Both the position numbers and the translations under genes were made by a program. The notes under the pieces are model-generated. The model did not search any database. It had not been told where the DNA came from and saw only the letters and a list, made by a program, of their open reading frames with translations. From Breoghania sp. (lineage in GTDB: Bacteria > Pseudomonadota > Alphaproteobacteria > Rhizobiales > Stappiaceae): a DNA stretch of 64,000 bases. Below are positions 62,518 to 64,000 of this stretch, in pieces. The stretch's first letter is position 1, and each line of letters starts with the position of its first letter. The DNA lies in NCBI RefSeq assembly GCF_030066895.1, contig NZ_JASJAV010000003.1, positions 186,001 to 250,000 of the forward strand, given 5' to 3'.

Positions 62518-64000
62518 CTATTCGGCGGCCGTCCGGGTCTGTTCGGCATTTTCCGCGCCGGGCTCCGTCGCCTGGATCGCGGTCAGAACGACGGTGTAGA
62601 CGATGTCATCGACGAGAGAACCGCGGGACAGGTCGTTTACCGGCTTGCGCAGACCCTGCAGCGTCGGGCCGATGCTGACCACGTTGGCGGAGCGCTGCAC
62701 CGCCTTGTAGGTGGTGTTGCCGGTGTTGAGGTCGGGGAAAATGAAGACGTTCGCCCGCCCGGCGATCGGGCTGTCCGGCGCCTTGGTTTGGGCAACGTTT
62801 TCAACGCTTGCCGCATCGTACTGGAGCGGGCCGTCGATGAGCAGGTCGAGCCGCAGTTCGTGGACGCGAGCGGTGGCCTCCTTCACCTTCTCGACACCTT
62901 CGCCGGTGCCGGAATCCCCGGTGGAATAGGAGATCATCGCAATGCGCGGATCGAGCCCGAAGGTTTCTGCGGTCTCTGCCGTCTGGATGGCGATTTCCGC
63001 AAGTTGTTCGGTGGTCGGGTTCGGATTGACGGTGCAGTCGGCATAGATGAACACCTCCTCCGGCAGCAGCATGAAGAAGACGCTGGAGACCAAGCTCAGG
63101 TAGGGGCGGGTCTTGATGAGCTGCAGGGCCGGACGCACGGTACTGGCGGTGGTGTGAACCGCACCCGACACCAGTCCGTCGACGTCGTCTTCGGCCAGCC
63201 TCATCGTGCCGGGGACGACCGTGTCCTGAAGCGCTTTGTCGGCCTGTTCCGGCGTCAGGCCCTTGGCCTTGCGACGCTCGACCATCGGCGCGGATGTAGC
63301 GCGGGCGCAATTCCGCGGGATCGAGGATTTCGATGTTGTCGGGCAACGTCACGCCCACCGCGGCAGCGCTTGCGCGCACATGGGCGGGCTCGCCCAGCAG
63401 CACGCAGCGGGCAATTCCCTTCCGCGCGCAAATGGCGGCGGCCTTGAGCGTGCGCGGTTCGTCGCCTTCAGGCAGCACGATCCGTTTGTTTGCCTGCCTG
63501 GCCATTTCCACCACCCGGTAGCGGAAGAGGGGCGGCGTCAGGCGGCGCAGGCGGGGATTGCGCGAGATTTCGGGAAGCCAGTCGCGCATATCATCGGCAA
63601 ACCGCTCCACCCGGGACGCTGGGAAGGAGGTGGCGTTCGTCTCGCTCGTCTCGATCAGATCGCAGGGACAGGGTAGATGGCTCTCGTCGATCGCCTTGCG
63701 CAGATGCGCGGTCCATGTGGGATCCGAGGAGGTGCCGACGATGACGCGAACGAGGCTCCGGCCACGGGCCTGCTTGATGGCGTGGAGCGCGTCGTCGATC
63801 CTGTCGATCACTTCGTCCGCATCTTCGGCATCGCCGGAAACGAAGGGAATGGTGTCGCAGCTCAGGCCGCCTGCAATGACCTGGTTCAACTCGCTGATCA
63901 ACGGGTGGCCGGCGGCTGGGGCGAGCCATTCGACGACCATGTATTCACGGTTCCGCCGTGCGGCGACCACGATGCCAACGATCTCGTCCAGAAGATCGGC
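62518..64000 (-). pseudogene. pta: Phosphate acetyltransferase, long form (5' part beyond window, frameshifted)
   Basis: Interconverts acetyl-CoA and acetyl phosphate. The visible part has a DRTGG-like regulatory domain ([16 protein letters not shown]) and then the PTA domain: [59 protein letters not shown], and [23 protein letters not shown]. The frame shifts near 63290, between [11 protein letters not shown] and [15 protein letters not shown]. The N-terminal start lies past position 64000. The C-terminus ([29 protein letters not shown]) is normal. Ackermann-type acetate kinase neighbours are not in view. Confidence 0.88.

Overview
The window (roughly 60-65% G+C by eye, densely coded) looks like a chromosomal segment of an alphaproteobacterium, most probably a Rhizobiales/Hyphomicrobiales member. 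The clues are the order hemD-hemC / tsaD-gpsA, the leuS-lptE-holA run, znuA divergent from znuCB with an alphaproteobacterial-type Zur box, two families of hairpin repeats typical of rhizobial genomes, a DUF2125 protein and an Aap-like amino-acid ABC operon. The genus cannot be fixed from the sequence alone.

Layout. 1-7770: a thiosulfate/sulfide oxidation cluster soxXYZABCDEF, cut at the left edge. 7800-16400: fur, a PPOX flavoprotein, an acetyltransferase, leuB, hemD, hemC, tsaD, gpsA, a ChaC-like enzyme and DUF2125. 16650-19250: a polysaccharide flippase and a CelD-like acetyltransferase. 19350-23650: a zinc island (COG0523 GTPase, znuA, znuC, znuB). 23990-26780: etfB, etfA and a 3-hydroxyacyl-CoA dehydrogenase. 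26860-29790: Trm112, LonN, a CnoX-like thioredoxin, ProXp and tRNA-Gly(GCC). 30040-36670: an aldehyde dehydrogenase, then an RND pump, its adaptor and a TetR regulator with a clear operator. 36670-41720: yggS, leuS, lptE, holA. 41750-44940: a two-subunit gluconate-dehydrogenase-like GMC enzyme, a glyoxalase and an RHH protein. 45000-48450: an aminotransferase, yeiH and its divergent LysR regulator. 48450-51720: one long gene fusing an Amt ammonium transporter to PAS-GGDEF-EAL. 52080-56000: a BASS transporter, a Trx2-like gene, a GntR regulator and a c-type cytochrome. 56140-62050: an operon for a GntR/FCD regulator, an AapJQMP-type transporter and threonine aldolase. 62518-64000: pta, cut at the right edge.

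The most striking property is the number of broken genes. About 27 of some 58 protein genes carry frameshifts, in-frame stops, small tandem duplications or deletions between short repeats, and some show substitutions at family-invariant residues. The damage is uneven. leuS, holA, tsaD, gpsA, hemC, hemD, lptE, trm112, etfAB and the tRNA are all intact, whereas accessory genes (sox, efflux pump, ABC uptake operon, c-di-GMP fusion, GMC enzyme, flippase, Trx2, leuB) are hit, often several times each. This fits early genome decay, as in a recently host-restricted lineage, better than uniformly poor sequence, but assembly error is not excluded and read-level data would decide. Several regulators (two GntR proteins, LysR) and their operator palindromes survive next to dead targets. 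Domain, motif and lesion calls were made by reading translations; no alignment or database search was run.
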